The position numbers and the translations under genes are program-made. From NCBI RefSeq assembly GCF_029893635.1, contig NZ_JARXYR010000002.1:905001-969000 (forward strand): 64,000 bases of DNA, given 5' to 3'. The notes under the pieces were generated by a model. The model did not search any database. It was not told where the DNA came from and worked only from the letters and a program-made list of their open reading frames with translations. The DNA is from Variovorax sp. TBS-050B (lineage in GTDB: Bacteria > Pseudomonadota > Gammaproteobacteria > Burkholderiales > Burkholderiaceae_C). The stretch's first letter is position 1, and every line of letters starts with the position of its first letter. Shown one piece after another: positions 42,909 through 51,334 of the stretch.

Positions 42909-43606
42909 CGCGCGCCTCCGCGGCGGCCGAGCACCCATTGCGCCACGCCGAGCAGCCGCTGCGAGGCGCTGGCGCCGTGCACGCCGGGCCCGAGCACCGG
43001 TTCGGCCAGGCGCGCGAGCTCGTCCAGCCGCTCGGGCGTGAGCCGCCGCGCACGGCCGGCCCAGGACACCACGGCCGCCTGCTCGCGCGCCGACAGCGCG
43101 CGCGCGGGCGCCTGCGGCTCGGCCACCGGCACCTCGCCGTGCAGGCTCACCTGGTCGCTGAACACCACCAGCGTGCCGGCCGCCAGGTCGCCGAGCCGCT
43201 TGCTGTCGCGCCGCCAGAGCATCGACACGATGCCGGCGCCGTAGAAGGCCGGCACGAAATCGGCCGCGCGCAGCAGGTTGCGCGTGAGCGAGGCCGCGGG
43301 CGTGACCGGCAGGCCGGAATCCATGACCACGCGCAGCCCCATCACCCGCTTGCCGGGCGTGGCCGCCGCGCGCGTGAGCTCGAACAGCACCGGGTAGAAC
43401 CACTCGAGGCAGAAGTAGCTGATGAGCAGGATGCCGGCGCCCATCTTGCCGAGCAGGCCGACGGTGATCGAGATCGCCATGAAGATGCCGAGCCGGATGC
43501 CGAAGTCGATCAGGTAGGCGAGCCCGCGCGCCACCAGCCCGGCCGGGCGCAGCGAGAGCGCGATGCCCTCGGGCGTTTCGGCGGTGTGGAGCGTGTCGAG
43601 ACGCAC
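42905..43606 (-). CDS. RDD family membrane protein (1)
   Basis: 233 residues. The RDD domain (about 20-140) begins GLVARGLAYLIDFGIRLGIF, with Arg and two Asp positions in YLIDFG and TPGKRVMGLRVV; two to three membrane helices follow. The C-terminal 70 residues are soluble and helical (LTPERLDELARLAEPVLG). GTG is the start codon at 43606. RDD proteins include a proposed Na+/H+ antiporter but most are uncharacterised. First gene in the overlapped block with SpoIIM; the second RDD gene is 20 bases upstream. Confidence 0.88.
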   Translation of the reverse strand: MRLDTLHTAETPEGIALSLRPAGLVARGLAYLIDFGIRLGIFMAISITVGLLGKMGAGILLISYFCLEWFYPVLFELTRAAATPGKRVMGLRVVMDSGLPVTPAASLTRNLLRAADFVPAFYGAGIVSMLWRRDSKRLGDLAAGTLVVFSDQVSLHGEVPVAEPQAPARALSAREQAAVVSWAGRARRLTPERLDELARLAEPVLGPGVHGASASQRLLGVAQWVLGRRGGAR

Positions 43607-43626
43607 GAGGCAGGTCGCCGGCCTTC

Positions 43627-44142
43627 TCAGGCCCGCAGCACCACGGTGTCGGCGATGTCGTCGTGCAGGCAGCGGCGCGATGCACGGAAGATGAAGAGGC
43701 AGTCGACCAGCACGAAGATCTGCCCCACGGCGGGGATCGCGGCGGTCAGGAACTGCAGGCTCTCGCGCAGGCCGAGGATGCGGCCGAGCGAGGGCCTGGT
43801 GCCGTCGGGCCGCGCGATGCGGATGCGGAAGACCGCCTTGCCGAGGGTCTGGCCGCGGGTGGCCAGCAGGTAGCCGTGCAGCGCGAGGTAGATGAGGAAG
43901 CCCGCCAGGGCTCCTTCGACCTGGGGCGCCCAGAGGCTGCGGCCGTCGTCCGCCCAGAGATCGAGCGGCGTGAACACCGAGAGCAGCCAGATCACGCCGA
44001 CGGCGATGCCGCCATCGAGCATGGCCGCCAGAAAGCGCTTGCCGCGCGATGCGAGTTCAACGGGCTGCCCGCCCGGCTGCACCACATCCTCGACGCGAGA
44101 TTGCGGCGGCGCATAGCGCGCGTCCTCCGATTGCCCTTGCAT
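43627..44142 (-). CDS. RDD family membrane protein (2)
   Basis: 171 residues with a Pro/Gln-rich cytoplasmic start and an RDD domain from VELASRGKRFLAAMLDGGIA to the end, three membrane helices, the TRGQTLGKAVFRIRI motif and a C-terminal segment RRCLHDDIADTVVL with the conserved Asp-Asp. A good AGAGGGG ribosome site precedes the ATG at 44142. Probably the first gene of the MoxR operon; it differs clearly in sequence from the RDD protein that follows. Confidence 0.9.
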   Translation of the reverse strand: MQGQSEDARYAPPQSRVEDVVQPGGQPVELASRGKRFLAAMLDGGIAVGVIWLLSVFTPLDLWADDGRSLWAPQVEGALAGFLIYLALHGYLLATRGQTLGKAVFRIRIARPDGTRPSLGRILGLRESLQFLTAAIPAVGQIFVLVDCLFIFRASRRCLHDDIADTVVLRA

Positions 44143-44233
44143 GGCCCCTCTTCCGGATCGTTTGGTTTTCGATCATTCTAGTGGGGGCGTTTTCAATTTC
44201 GGGGACACCGCGCGCGCCCGTTGCGCGGCCGCC

Positions 44234-44866
44234 TCAGCCGCGGTTCGGCGAGGGCGGCACCGGAAAGCTGGTGGCCGGGCCGGGCGGCGCCTCGGCCGGC
44301 ACGTCGGGCGGCGCGTCGGGTCCGCCGCCCTGCAGGAAGCGGTCGAGCAGGGTGAAGAAGCGGTCGTAGAAGCGCTCGTCGGTCAGGGTTTCGCTCGCCA
44401 CCTTGACCATCGCGTCGTCGCTGCCCGCGAACGGCAGCGAGAGCGAGCCGATCGCGCCCACGCCCAGGCTCGCCGAGTTGTTGACCTTCTTGATGCCGTA
44501 GCGGTCCTGCAGCGCGGTCGCGAAGGCCACGGTGCTCTTGCGGCCGGAGCGGCCGCCCTCGCCGGCGCAGACCACGCGGAACTCGACCTCCACATGCACC
44601 TCGGGCGCAGGCTGGAAGTTCTTGCGGCCGGTCACGAGGTCGGCGTTGGCCGCGTTGACCATGTAGCCCTGGCTCAGCAGCGCGCGGCGCGCGGCCTCGC
44701 AGGTCTGGGCCTCGGTGGCCGCATAGGTGCGGGTGTGGGTGGTGGTGGAGTCGAATTCTTCCGTGTCGTACGCCACGCGGCGCGAGGCGCTGCCGCAGGC
44801 GGCGAGCAGCAGCACGGAAGAAAGACAGAGCACGAGAAGGGAATGGCGGGAGAGCATGGTCGGCAT
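44234..44866 (-). CDS. DUF2242 lipoprotein
   Basis: 210-residue lipoprotein with lipobox LLAAC at about Cys24. The DUF2242 domain includes FDSTTTHTRTYAATEAQTCE, ALLSQGYMVNAANADLVTGR and VVCAGEGGRSGRKSTVAFAT; the C-terminus is Pro-rich. Function unknown; the family is found mainly in betaproteobacteria. A second Met three codons later (44857) is an equally good start. It is 91 bases from the RDD gene on the same strand and probably separately transcribed. Confidence 0.85.
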   Translation of the reverse strand: MPTMLSRHSLLVLCLSSVLLLAACGSASRRVAYDTEEFDSTTTHTRTYAATEAQTCEAARRALLSQGYMVNAANADLVTGRKNFQPAPEVHVEVEFRVVCAGEGGRSGRKSTVAFATALQDRYGIKKVNNSASLGVGAIGSLSLPFAGSDDAMVKVASETLTDERFYDRFFTLLDRFLQGGGPDAPPDVPAEAPPGPATSFPVPPSPNRG

Positions 44867-44956
44867 GGCGCGGCGAATCCTAACCGGCGCTCGGGCGCCG
44901 GCGAGCCTTCGAGCGTGGCGGTGCGGTCCGCGTTCCCGGCGCGCCCGCGATTTTTC

Positions 44957-45604
44957 TCAGGCCCAGCGCAGCACGTGGTGCGCGCGGTGCCGCGTGGCGG
45001 CGATCAGCCGCGCATTGGGCGCGTCGGTGCGCGCCACCCACTCGCGCGCCGCCTCGGCGCTGCGGCCGAACTGCTGGTGGCGCGCGACCAGGCGCGCCTC
45101 GCGCAGCGCGTCGTCGATGTCCACGTACCAGACCTCGTCGAGCAGCGCGGCCGCGCCGGCCCAGGCGCCTTCGTCGTGCAGCAGGTAGTTGCCTTCGGTG
45201 ATGACCAGGCGCGTCTGCGGCAGCACCGCGATCGCGCCGGCGATCGGCTCCTCGATCTCGCGGCGGAACTCGGGCGCGTAGACGATCGGGTCGCCCTCCT
45301 GCTGCGCGCGCAGCCGCGCGAGCAGCGCCACGTAGCCCGCGGCATCGAAGGTGTCGGGCGCACCCTTGCGCGCGGCGCGGCCGAGCCGCTGCAGCTCGAC
45401 GTTGGCAAGGTGGAAGCCGTCCATCGGCACGACCTGCGCGCGCTCGGCGCCCACCGCCTGCAGCAGCGCGGCCGCGAGCGTCGACTTGCCCGCGCCCGGT
45501 GCGCCGACGAGCCCGAGCAGCCGGCGCCCGCCGCCGGCCATCAAGGCCTGCAGGCGCGCGCGGCTGTCGGCCGGAAGAGGAAGGGCGGGAAGAGCGGAAT
45601 GCAT
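44957..45604 (-). CDS. P-loop nucleoside/sugar kinase family protein
   Basis: 215-residue kinase of the uridine kinase/phosphoribulokinase-like group. Walker A LLGLVGAPGAGKSTLAAALL at about residues 29-48, the catalytic Asp in PMDGFHLANVELQRLG, YAPEFRREIEEPIAGA and VITEGNYLLHDEG. This matches the family that includes the fructose-transport-associated kinase FrcK and PanK-like proteins. No transporter genes are adjacent, so the substrate is open. Stands between the DUF2242 lipoprotein and the glutamate dehydrogenase gene on the same strand. Confidence 0.87.
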   Translation of the reverse strand: MHSALPALPLPADSRARLQALMAGGGRRLLGLVGAPGAGKSTLAAALLQAVGAERAQVVPMDGFHLANVELQRLGRAARKGAPDTFDAAGYVALLARLRAQQEGDPIVYAPEFRREIEEPIAGAIAVLPQTRLVITEGNYLLHDEGAWAGAAALLDEVWYVDIDDALREARLVARHQQFGRSAEAAREWVARTDAPNARLIAATRHRAHHVLRWA

Positions 45605-45641
45605 CGCCCCGAGCGTACCAAGCCGCGTCGGGGCTGCGGGC

Positions 45642-46916
45642 TCAGGGGTAGAGGCCGCGTTCCTGGCGCGCCATGAGGATGCGCTCGCAGGCCACCGCGT
45701 AGGTGGCGGTGCGCAGCGTGATCTTGTGCTTGTCGGCCGTGTCCCAGATCTGGTTGAGCGCGTTCATCATGATGCGGTCGAGGCGCACGTTGATCTCGTC
45801 CTCGTCCCAGAAGAAAGACGAGAAGTCCTGCACCCATTCGAAGTAGCTCACGGTCACGCCGCCGGCGTTGCAGATCACGTCGGGCACCACCAGCACGCCG
45901 CGCTCGGCGAGGATGTCGTCGGCCGTCGGCACGGTGGGGCCATTGGCGCCTTCGAGCACCAGCCTGGCGGTGGTGGTCTTGGCGCGCTCGGCGGTGATCT
46001 GGCCTTCGAGTGCGGCCGGAATCAGGATGTCGCAGGCCACGCTCCAGAAGTCCTCGTTGGGCACGATGTCGCCGCCGGCCTTGAAGCCCACCACGCCGTC
46101 GGTGCGCGAGATCGGCACCAGCTTGGAGAGGTCGAGGCCGTTGGGATTGACGATGGTGCCGGTGTGGTCCTGCACCGCGACGATCTTGGCGCCCGCCTCG
46201 GCGAAGAGCTCGGCCGCGACCGAGCCCACGTTGCCGAAGCCCTGCACCGCGATGCGCGCGCCGCGCAGGTCGAGGCCGAGCCGGCGCGCCGCCTCGCGCC
46301 CGGTGACGAACACGCCGCGGCCCGTGGCCTTGACGCGCCCGAGCGAGCCGCCCAGGTGCAGCGGCTTGCCGGTGACCACGCCGGTGGCGGTGCCGCCGAC
46401 GTTCATCGAGTAGGTGTCCATCATCCACGCCATGATCTGCGCGTTGGTGTTCACGTCGGGTGCGGGAATGTCGGTGTGCGGGCCGATGATGATGCCGATC
46501 TCGCTGGTGTAGCGGCGCGTGATCTTCTCGAGCTCCTGCTGCGAGAGCTTCTTGGGATCGACGCGGATGCCGCCCTTGGCGCCGCCGTAGGGCAGGTTCA
46601 CGGCCGCGGTCTTGATGGTCATCCAGGCCGACAGCGCCATCACTTCCTCGAGCGTGACGTCGGGGTGGAAGCGGATGCCGCCCTTGCCCGGGCCGCGGCT
46701 CATGTTGTGCTGCACGCGGTAGCCCTCGAAGTGGGCGATGGTGCCGTCGTCCATCTCGATCGGCACGTCGACGATCAGCGCGCGCTTGGGACGCTTGAGC
46801 GTCTCGACCCAGCGGGCCAGCGGGCCGAGGTACGGCACCACGCGGTCGACCTGCGAGAGGTACGTGCCCCAGGGGCTGTTGGCGGTCGGGTTGACGAAGG
46901 AGAGCTTTTCACTCAT
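45642..46916 (-). CDS. gdhA: Glutamate dehydrogenase (Glu/Leu/Phe/Val family)
   Basis: Interconverts L-glutamate and 2-oxoglutarate with ammonia. The 424-residue chain is the short hexameric type. Substrate-binding [14 protein letters not shown] and catalytic Lys114 in [16 protein letters not shown] are intact; [19 protein letters not shown] minus its end and the dinucleotide fold [16 protein letters not shown] follow. The short-type sequence with [12 protein letters not shown] suggests NAD-linked catabolic use, fitting the nearby putA, but cofactor choice cannot be proven by eye. Two TTATGCA repeats lie 64-91 bases before the start. Confidence 0.94.
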   Translation of the reverse strand: MSEKLSFVNPTANSPWGTYLSQVDRVVPYLGPLARWVETLKRPKRALIVDVPIEMDDGTIAHFEGYRVQHNMSRGPGKGGIRFHPDVTLEEVMALSAWMTIKTAAVNLPYGGAKGGIRVDPKKLSQQELEKITRRYTSEIGIIIGPHTDIPAPDVNTNAQIMAWMMDTYSMNVGGTATGVVTGKPLHLGGSLGRVKATGRGVFVTGREAARRLGLDLRGARIAVQGFGNVGSVAAELFAEAGAKIVAVQDHTGTIVNPNGLDLSKLVPISRTDGVVGFKAGGDIVPNEDFWSVACDILIPAALEGQITAERAKTTTARLVLEGANGPTVPTADDILAERGVLVVPDVICNAGGVTVSYFEWVQDFSSFFWDEDEINVRLDRIMMNALNQIWDTADKHKITLRTATYAVACERILMARQERGLYP

Positions 46917-46979
46917 GGAAGTACCTTGGTTGAACGGATGCCCGCCACGATAGACCCCTCGCGCCCGCCGCGCCATCTC

Positions 46980-47007
46980 TTATGCACGCCGCGAAGACGG
47001 TTATGCA
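46980..47007. promoter_or_regulatory. Direct repeat TTATGCA-N14-TTATGCA upstream of gdhA
   Basis: Two identical heptamers at 46980-46986 and 47001-47007, 21 bases start to start (two helical turns), in the AT-richer gap between putA (ends 47030) and gdhA (starts 46916). The spacing suits a regulator dimer binding one DNA face. Binding protein unknown. Confidence 0.4.
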
Positions 47008-47029
47008 AGAGAGGTTTGGCGCCCCCGCC

Positions 47030-50005
47030 TCAGGCCACGGCGCTCAGCAGCGCCGCGTTGCCCCCGGCCGCGGTGGTGTTGACCGTGAGCGTCTGCTCGG
47101 CGCAGAAGCGGTAGAGGTAGTGCGGGCCGCCCGCCTTCGGTCCGGTGCCGCTCAGCCCCTCGCCCCCGAAGGGCTGCACGCCGACGACCGCGCCGATGAT
47201 GTTGCGGTTGACGTAGACGTTGCCCACGTGCGCGCGCGCCGCCAGCGACTGGGCGCGCGAGTCGATGCGGGTCTGGATGCCGAGCGTGAGGCCGTAGCCG
47301 AGCGCGTTGATGCGCTCGATCACCGCCGCGGGATCGGCGAGCGCGCCGCTGCCCCAGCGCGCGATCTGCAGCACCGGGCCGAAGATCTCGCTCGTCACGC
47401 CGTCGATGGACGGGACTTCGTAGGCATGCGGCACGATCAGGTTGCCCGCAGGCGCCGCCCCGCCCGCCTCGGGAAGCAGCCGCTTCGCCGCCGCGTCCAG
47501 GCGCGCGAGATGGCGGCGGATGTTGTCGGCGGCCTCGCGGTCGATGACCGGGCCCACGTCGGTCCACAGCAGCGCCGGATCGCCCGTGGCGAGCTCGCGC
47601 GCGGCGCCGCAGATCATCTCGATCACCGCGTCGGCGATGCCTTCGTGCAGCACCAGCAGCCGCAGCGCCGAGCAGCGCTGGCCGGCCGAGCGGAAGGCGC
47701 TCTGCACCACCGCGTCGGCCACCTGCTCGGGCAGCGCGCTCGAGTCGACCAGCATCGCGTTGATGCCGCCGGTCTCGGCGATCAGCGGCACGATGGGGCC
47801 GTCCTTCGCGGCCAGCGCGCGGTGGATGATGCGCGCCACCTGCGTCGAGCCGGTGAACACCACGCCCGCCACGCCCGGTGCGCCGACCAGCGCGGCGCCC
47901 ACCGTCTCGCCCGGCCCGTGCAGCAACTGCAGCGCGTCCACCGGCACGCCCGCGGCATGCAGCAGCCCCACGGCTTCGCGCGCGACGCCGGGCGTCTGCT
48001 CGGCCGGCTTGGCGAGCACCGTGTTGCCGGTGGCGAGCGCGGCCGCCACCTGTCCCATGAAGATCGCGAGCGGAAAGTTCCACGGGCTGATGCAGACCCA
48101 CGGCCCGCGCGCGGTGAGGCGCAGTTCGTTGCGCTCGCCCGTGGGGCCGGGCAGCGTGACGAGCTGCATGATGCGCTCGGCCTCTTCGGCGTAGTAGCGC
48201 AGGAAGTCGACCGCCTCGCGCACTTCGGAGACGGCGTCGCCCCAGGTCTTGAAGGCTTCCTTCACGAGCAGCGCGCAGAAGTGCGGCAGCGCGTGCTGCA
48301 AGGCATCGGCGGCCTGCCGCAGCATCGCGGCGCGCACGCCCACGGGCGTCTCGCGCCAGCGGCGGAAGGCGGCGGCGCTCGCCGCCACGGCCTCGGGCGC
48401 GCGCACGGGGTCGGCCTCGGCCACCTGCGGCACCACGGCCGTCCGCAGCGCGGCGAAGAGCGGCGCGCGCATCGATTCGACCGCGAGGTCGACGCCCTCG
48501 CTGTTGGGCCGCGCGGGCGCGGGGCCGTAGAGCGCGGGCGGCAGCGGCAGGGCCGGGTTGTCGGCTTCGAGCCAGAGCGGCGAACTCAGCAGCTCGCCCA
48601 CCGGCACCGCGTCGTCGCCGAGCTGGTTCACGAAGGACGAATTGGCGCCGTTCTCCAGCAGGCGCCGCACCAGGTAGGCCAGCAGGTCGCGGTGCTGGCC
48701 CACCGGGGCGTACACGCGCACCGCGGCGCGCGTGTGCTTCATCACCTCGCGGTAGACGCCCTCGCCCATGCCGTGCAGGCGCTGCAGCTCGAAGGGCGCG
48801 CCGGCCGCCTCGGCCATCTGCAGGATCGCGGCGATGGTGCCGGCGTTGTGGGTGGCGAACTGCGGATAAACGGCATCGGGCGCCACGAGCAGCGCGCGGG
48901 CGCAGGCCAGGTAGCTGACGTCGCTGTGGTGCTTGTGCGTGAAGACCGGGTAGTGGGGCATGCCCATCTCCTGGGCGCGCTTGATCTCGGCATCCCAGTA
49001 GGCGCCCTTCACGAGCCGGCACATCAGCCGCAGCCCATGGCGGCGCGCCACCGCCGTGACATGCGCGATCAGTTCGAGCGCGCGCGTCTGGTAGGCCTGC
49101 AGCGCGAGGCCGAAGCCGCGCCATTGCGGCGCCTCGGCCGCCACGCGCGCGGCCAGCGCCTCGAACACGTCGAGCGAGAGTTCGAGCCGGTCGACCTCTT
49201 CCGCGTCGATCGTCAGATTGAGGTTGGCCGCGGCCGCGAGCTGGCACAACCGCCACACGCGCGGCACCAGTTCGTCGAGCACGCGCTCGCGCTGCGCCTC
49301 CTCGTAGCGCGGGTGCAGCGCGCTGAGCTTGATGGAGATGCCGTCGTTGCGCTCGGGCGCGCCGCCCGCGTCGGCGCCGGCCGCAATCGCGGCGATGGCC
49401 TGCGCGTAGCTCTCGAGATAGCGCAGCGCATCGGCGTCGGTGCGCGCGCCTTCGCCGAGCATGTCGTAGCTGAAGCGCAGCGCCTGCTGCCTGCGGTGCG
49501 CGGCGCGGGCCTCGCCCAGCGCCTCGGCGATGGTCTGGCCGAGCACGAACTGCCGCCCGAGCAACTGCACCGCGCGCAGCGTGGCCGCCACCACGGTGCG
49601 CGAACCGAGCTTGGCCATCAGGCCGGGCGGATGGTCGCCTTCGGGCAGGAACTTCTTCGACATCGCGATCGCGGCCGAGGACAGCCGCGAGAGCGTGGAA
49701 TCGGCCGAGCCCTCGAAGTCGGCGCGGCCGAGCTGGTCGGCCGTCAGCGCGATCGCGGTGGCCGCGTCGGGCACGCGCAGCAGCGCCTCGGCCAGCCGCA
49801 TCAGTGCCAGGCCCTCGGCGCTCGAGATCGGGTATTCGCGCAGCAGACTTTCCACGGCCCAGAACGGCGGCGGATGCCGGCGCACCGCCTCCACCCAGGG
49901 CGTGGCGGCGGCCGCGGCGGCGGCCCAGTCGAGTGCGCCTTCGAGCGATGCGAGGCGGTCGGCGACGACTTCGGCCTCCGGGCGGTAGGGAATGGGCAGA
50001 TGCAT
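47030..50005 (-). CDS. putA: Bifunctional proline dehydrogenase/P5C dehydrogenase PutA (short type)
   Basis: Oxidises proline via P5C to glutamate, passing electrons to quinone through FAD and to NAD. At 991 residues it is the short PutA type without the N-terminal ribbon-helix-helix of E. coli PutA and without the extra C-terminal domain. The proline dehydrogenase barrel (about 90-440) has ISIKLSALHPRYE and LMCRLVKGAYWDAEIKRAQ; the aldehyde dehydrogenase part (about 500-960) has Glu in AETGGINAML and catalytic Cys about 777 in SAGQRCSALRLL. AAGGAG precedes the start at 50005. Since it cannot repress itself, control probably falls to the divergent Lrp-type gene. Confidence 0.96.
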   Translation of the reverse strand: MHLPIPYRPEAEVVADRLASLEGALDWAAAAAAATPWVEAVRRHPPPFWAVESLLREYPISSAEGLALMRLAEALLRVPDAATAIALTADQLGRADFEGSADSTLSRLSSAAIAMSKKFLPEGDHPPGLMAKLGSRTVVAATLRAVQLLGRQFVLGQTIAEALGEARAAHRRQQALRFSYDMLGEGARTDADALRYLESYAQAIAAIAAGADAGGAPERNDGISIKLSALHPRYEEAQRERVLDELVPRVWRLCQLAAAANLNLTIDAEEVDRLELSLDVFEALAARVAAEAPQWRGFGLALQAYQTRALELIAHVTAVARRHGLRLMCRLVKGAYWDAEIKRAQEMGMPHYPVFTHKHHSDVSYLACARALLVAPDAVYPQFATHNAGTIAAILQMAEAAGAPFELQRLHGMGEGVYREVMKHTRAAVRVYAPVGQHRDLLAYLVRRLLENGANSSFVNQLGDDAVPVGELLSSPLWLEADNPALPLPPALYGPAPARPNSEGVDLAVESMRAPLFAALRTAVVPQVAEADPVRAPEAVAASAAAFRRWRETPVGVRAAMLRQAADALQHALPHFCALLVKEAFKTWGDAVSEVREAVDFLRYYAEEAERIMQLVTLPGPTGERNELRLTARGPWVCISPWNFPLAIFMGQVAAALATGNTVLAKPAEQTPGVAREAVGLLHAAGVPVDALQLLHGPGETVGAALVGAPGVAGVVFTGSTQVARIIHRALAAKDGPIVPLIAETGGINAMLVDSSALPEQVADAVVQSAFRSAGQRCSALRLLVLHEGIADAVIEMICGAARELATGDPALLWTDVGPVIDREAADNIRRHLARLDAAAKRLLPEAGGAAPAGNLIVPHAYEVPSIDGVTSEIFGPVLQIARWGSGALADPAAVIERINALGYGLTLGIQTRIDSRAQSLAARAHVGNVYVNRNIIGAVVGVQPFGGEGLSGTGPKAGGPHYLYRFCAEQTLTVNTTAAGGNAALLSAVA

Positions 50006-50036
50006 GGCGGCTCCTTGGTGGTATCCCCTATGGTCT

Positions 50037-50052
50037 TTCGACATATGACGAA
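50037..50052. promoter_or_regulatory. 16-bp palindrome in putA/lrp-type divergent promoter region
   Basis: TTCGACATATGACGAA pairs at seven of eight positions (only the fifth pair fails). It lies in the 88-base AT-rich gap between putA (start 50005) and the Lrp-type regulator (start 50094), where a PutR/BkdR-like protein would bind. Site assignment is inference. Confidence 0.55.
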
Positions 50053-50093
50053 TCTTTTGCCAAAAATCGAAGTCCCAACCGGATAATTCTCCA

Positions 50094-50561
50094 ATGCTCG
50101 ACCTGGACCGCATCGATCTCCGGCTGCTGAAGATTCTTCAGCAGGACGGCCGCATCACCAACCTCAAGCTGGCCGAGGCGGTGGCGCTCTCGCCCACCGC
50201 GGTGCTGGCGCGGGTGCAGCGGCTCACGCGCGAGGGCTTCATCCAGGGTTACGAGGCGCGGCTCGATCCGCAGAAGCTCGGACGCGGCTTCACGGTGTTC
50301 GTCGAAGTGCTGCTCGACCGCACCACGCCCAACGTGTTCGACCAGTTCAAGGCCGCGGTGCAGGTGCGCGACGAGATCATGGAATGCCACATGGTCGCGG
50401 GCGGCTTCGACTACCTGCTCAAGACCCGCATGGCCGACATGGCGGCCTACCGCGATTTCGCGGGCACGGTGCTGTGGCAGCTGCCGGGCGTGCGCGAGAC
50501 GCGGACCTACGCGGTGATGGAAGAGGTCAAGAGCAGCGCGCGGTTGCCGCTGGGGGTGTGA
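50094..50561 (+). CDS. Lrp/AsnC family regulator, probable PutR
   Basis: 155-residue regulator with an N-terminal winged HTH (DLDRIDLRLLKILQQDGRIT, LKLAEAVALSPTAVLARVQR) and a C-terminal RAM/AsnC ligand domain (FTVFVEVLLDRTT, HMVAGGFDYLLKTRM, TRTYAVMEEV). The conserved Gly-x-Phe-Asp-Tyr segment forms the effector pocket in Lrp proteins. Divergent from putA with a shared 88-base control region; in several proteobacteria the Lrp-type PutR activates putA in response to proline, which fits here. Effector not proven. Confidence 0.92.
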   Translation: MLDLDRIDLRLLKILQQDGRITNLKLAEAVALSPTAVLARVQRLTREGFIQGYEARLDPQKLGRGFTVFVEVLLDRTTPNVFDQFKAAVQVRDEIMECHMVAGGFDYLLKTRMADMAAYRDFAGTVLWQLPGVRETRTYAVMEEVKSSARLPLGV

Positions 50562-50597
50562 TGAGGATCCTGCACGCCAGGAAGACCGGGGACGTGC

Positions 50598-51284
50598 CTA
50601 TCTCGCACCGAAGATCGCGGTGCCGATGCGCACCATGGTGCTGCCCGCGCTGACCGCCGCCTCGAGGTCGCCGCTCATGCCGAGCGAGAGCGTGTCGAGC
50701 GCGATGCCGGCGGCGCGGATCTGGTCGAACACGGCGCGCGCGCGCAAGCAGACCTCGCGCTGCGCGGCGAAATCGGGCGCCGGTTCGGGAATGGCCATGA
50801 GGCCGCGCAGCGTCAGGTGTGGCAAGGCCGCCACAGCGCGCGCGAGCGCCAGCGCCTCCTCCGGCGGCACGCCGGACTTGTTGGCACCGCCGTCGACGTT
50901 GACCTGCAGGCACACCTGCAGCGGCGGCAAACCGGCCGGACGCTGGTCGGAAAGGCGCTCGGCGATCTTCAACCGGTCGACGCTGTGGACCCAGTCGAAA
51001 TTCGCGGCCACGGGCCGCGTCTTGTTGCTCTGCAGAGGGCCGATGCAGTGCCATTCGAGCTGGTCGCGCAGGTCGGCCAGCGCCTCGATCTTCTCGAGCC
51101 CCTCCTGCACGTAGTTCTCGCCGAAGGCCCGCTGCCCGGCCTCGAAAGCGGCGCGAACGGCCTCGGGGCCGAAGGTCTTCGACACCGCCAGCAGCCGGAC
51201 TTCGGAAGCGCTGCGCCCCTCGGCGGCGCAGGCCTTTGCGATCCGGTTCTTTACTTGCTGGAGGTCGTCGCCAATCATCGTCAT
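50598..51284 (-). CDS. yggS: YggS family PLP-binding homeostasis protein
   Basis: 228-residue single-domain alanine-racemase-fold protein that binds PLP and balances vitamin B6 and amino/keto-acid pools. PLP Lys36 lies in LLAVSKTFG; other family motifs are FGENYVQEGLEKIEALA minus its end, WHCIGPLQSNKTR, VNVDGGANKSGV and LSLGMSGDLEAAVSAGSTMV minus its last base residues. Divergent from pilT, a neighbourhood seen in many proteobacteria. Convergent with the Lrp-type gene, 36 bases apart. Confidence 0.95.
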   Translation of the reverse strand: MTMIGDDLQQVKNRIAKACAAEGRSASEVRLLAVSKTFGPEAVRAAFEAGQRAFGENYVQEGLEKIEALADLRDQLEWHCIGPLQSNKTRPVAANFDWVHSVDRLKIAERLSDQRPAGLPPLQVCLQVNVDGGANKSGVPPEEALALARAVAALPHLTLRGLMAIPEPAPDFAAQREVCLRARAVFDQIRAAGIALDTLSLGMSGDLEAAVSAGSTMVRIGTAIFGAR

Positions 51285-51334
51285 AATCGCCCAAGAATCG
51301 TATCAAAACGTCACCGAACCCGATCGAGGACCCC

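Noticed and set aside
46982..50086. A 1034-codon plus-strand open frame opposite putA
   Set aside because: Shadow of putA codon bias; composition of Arg/His/Gly repeats with no recognisable fold.
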